DNA of 64,000 nt from Planctomycetota bacterium (lineage in GTDB: Bacteria > Planctomycetota > UBA1135 > GCA-002686595): positions 1 to 64,000 of the forward strand of contig NYUD01000019.1 in NCBI GenBank assembly GCA_002683825.1, read 5' to 3'. Position 1 is the stretch's first letter, and each line of letters begins with the position of its first letter. Positions 63,415-64,000 of the stretch are shown here, piece by piece. The notes beneath the pieces were generated by a model. That model did no database searches and was not told the DNA's origin. It saw only the letters and a list, made by a program, of their open reading frames with translations. The position numbers and the translations under genes are program-made.

Positions 63415-64000
63415 TGGCGCGCGTCGCTGCCTGGTCCTGTTTGCGTTCCGGGAGTCCGACGCCCTTGCGGGAGGTGGACCGCGCGGCCCGCGAGCGCGGA
63501 CTCGACCCTCGCGATCGAAGTTTGGTGCGCCGGATGGTCGGGGTTGAGTTGCGTCATCGGGGAACCTTGCGTGCCATCGTCAGGTCCTTCACGAGACATA
63601 CGCCCAGTCCGGATCTTGCGGCACACTTGCACCTGGGGCTGGTACAGCTGCTCTACTTCGAACGTGTTCCCGATCACGCCGCCGTTTCCGCAACAGTCGC
63701 CGCTGTTGGAGAAACCAACGGATCCTCCAAGGGTCCGCTGGTGAACGGCGTCCTACGCAACGTAATTCGAGCGCGCCGAGACCAAAGACAGGGCAATCCG
63801 CGCTGCGATCTGATCGATCGGGAGCTGTCCTTCGACAGGCCGATCTTTCGCGACCCCGACGAACACCCTTTCCTGTGGTCGGAGGATGCGTACTCGATTC
63901 CCGGTGCGCTGATGAAGCGATGGACGAAGCGGCACGGCCGTGAAAAGGCGCTGTCCTTGGCGACAACCTTTCTGCGCGAACCGCCGCTTTCCATGCGCGC
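63414..64000 (+). CDS. rsmB: 16S rRNA m5C967 methyltransferase RsmB (partial, runs off the window)
   Basis: The ATG at 63414 (TGATG overlap with fmt) opens a frame that stays open to the end, 195 codons. The N-terminal NusB-like domain is visible: ARVAAWSCLRSGSPTPLRE, LGLVQLLYFERVPDHAAVS and GPLVNGVLRNVIRARR. Near the edge ALSLATTFLREPPLSMR begins the methyltransferase part. fmt-rsmB linkage is common in bacteria. The catalytic Cys motifs lie beyond the window. Confidence 0.9.
   Translation, partial: MARVAAWSCLRSGSPTPLREVDRAARERGLDPRDRSLVRRMVGVELRHRGTLRAIVRSFTRHTPSPDLAAHLHLGLVQLLYFERVPDHAAVSATVAAVGETNGSSKGPLVNGVLRNVIRARRDQRQGNPRCDLIDRELSFDRPIFRDPDEHPFLWSEDAYSIPGALMKRWTKRHGREKALSLATTFLREPPLSMR

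Overview
This window is 64 kb of high-GC bacterial chromosome holding only housekeeping and lineage-specific genes. I saw no IS elements, prophage, CRISPR array, rRNA or tRNA. An LPS-type outer membrane is implied by kdsD next to a giant LptC/LptA/LptD-like protein. Meso-DAP/peptidoglycan genes (dapF, murJ), a B12-dependent ribonucleotide reductase, complete bacillithiol genes, a sulfatase-fold hydrolase and several large secreted proteins of unknown family are also present. Together with frequent GTG/TTG starts this fits a Planctomycetota-like (PVC) bacterium. That placement is an inference from gene content, not from a phylogeny.

Layout. 0.1-31.2 kb is mostly minus strand. It contains a sulfatase-fold protein, a DsbD-type thiol-disulfide transporter, nrdJ, murJ-yqeY-gyrA, the overlapping M48 peptidase-dapF-rnhC cluster, cstA, and a long minus-strand run (31.2 to 20.4 kb) of envelope, hydrolase and unknown genes. 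Plus-strand islands are a secreted protein (4.0 kb), a flavin reductase (12.5 kb), a CBS-domain cystathionine beta-synthase (16.4 kb), a coiled-coil membrane protein (19.6 kb) and a membrane-anchored cyclophilin (31.5 kb). At 33.4-33.6 kb a divergent gap beside parB carries two perfect 16-bp parS-like palindromes, and coding orientation turns to mostly plus. From 36.6 to 53.7 kb every gene is plus: sigma factor, hemW-DUF502-pyrF-bshC-bshB1, parA-bshA-cysteine desulfurase, then dnaA-dnaN-dciA-gyrB and a lone MshEN-domain protein. 53.8-60.3 kb is minus (tatA-like, LptC/A/D fusion, kdsD). 60.5-64 kb is plus (M50 protease, scpA, trxA, fmt, partial rsmB).

The strongest unusual signal is at 1693-1695. 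The DsbD-type gene has an in-frame TGA exactly where the first cysteine of its C-terminal thioredoxin CVNC motif should be. Its reading frame then continues for 99 more conserved codons. A stem-loop with a single bulged U at nucleotide 17 of the UGA starts immediately downstream, as expected for a bacterial SECIS. I read the gene as one 769-residue selenoprotein, not as two genes. Other notable points are a principal-type sigma factor whose only well-supported start is ATT behind a strong Shine-Dalgarno, the single-chain LptC/A/D-like protein, an HPr domain fused to an unknown helical protein, a DUF3352-like protein with a GspG-like tail, and a secreted protein with ~20-residue Trp repeats.

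Functionally, thiol redox chemistry recurs: cysteine synthesis (CBS), cysteine desulfurase, BshA/B/C for bacillithiol, thioredoxin and the predicted Sec-containing DsbD. The dnaA-dnaN-dciA-gyrB, parA, parB and parS genes and sites place the window near the replication origin.
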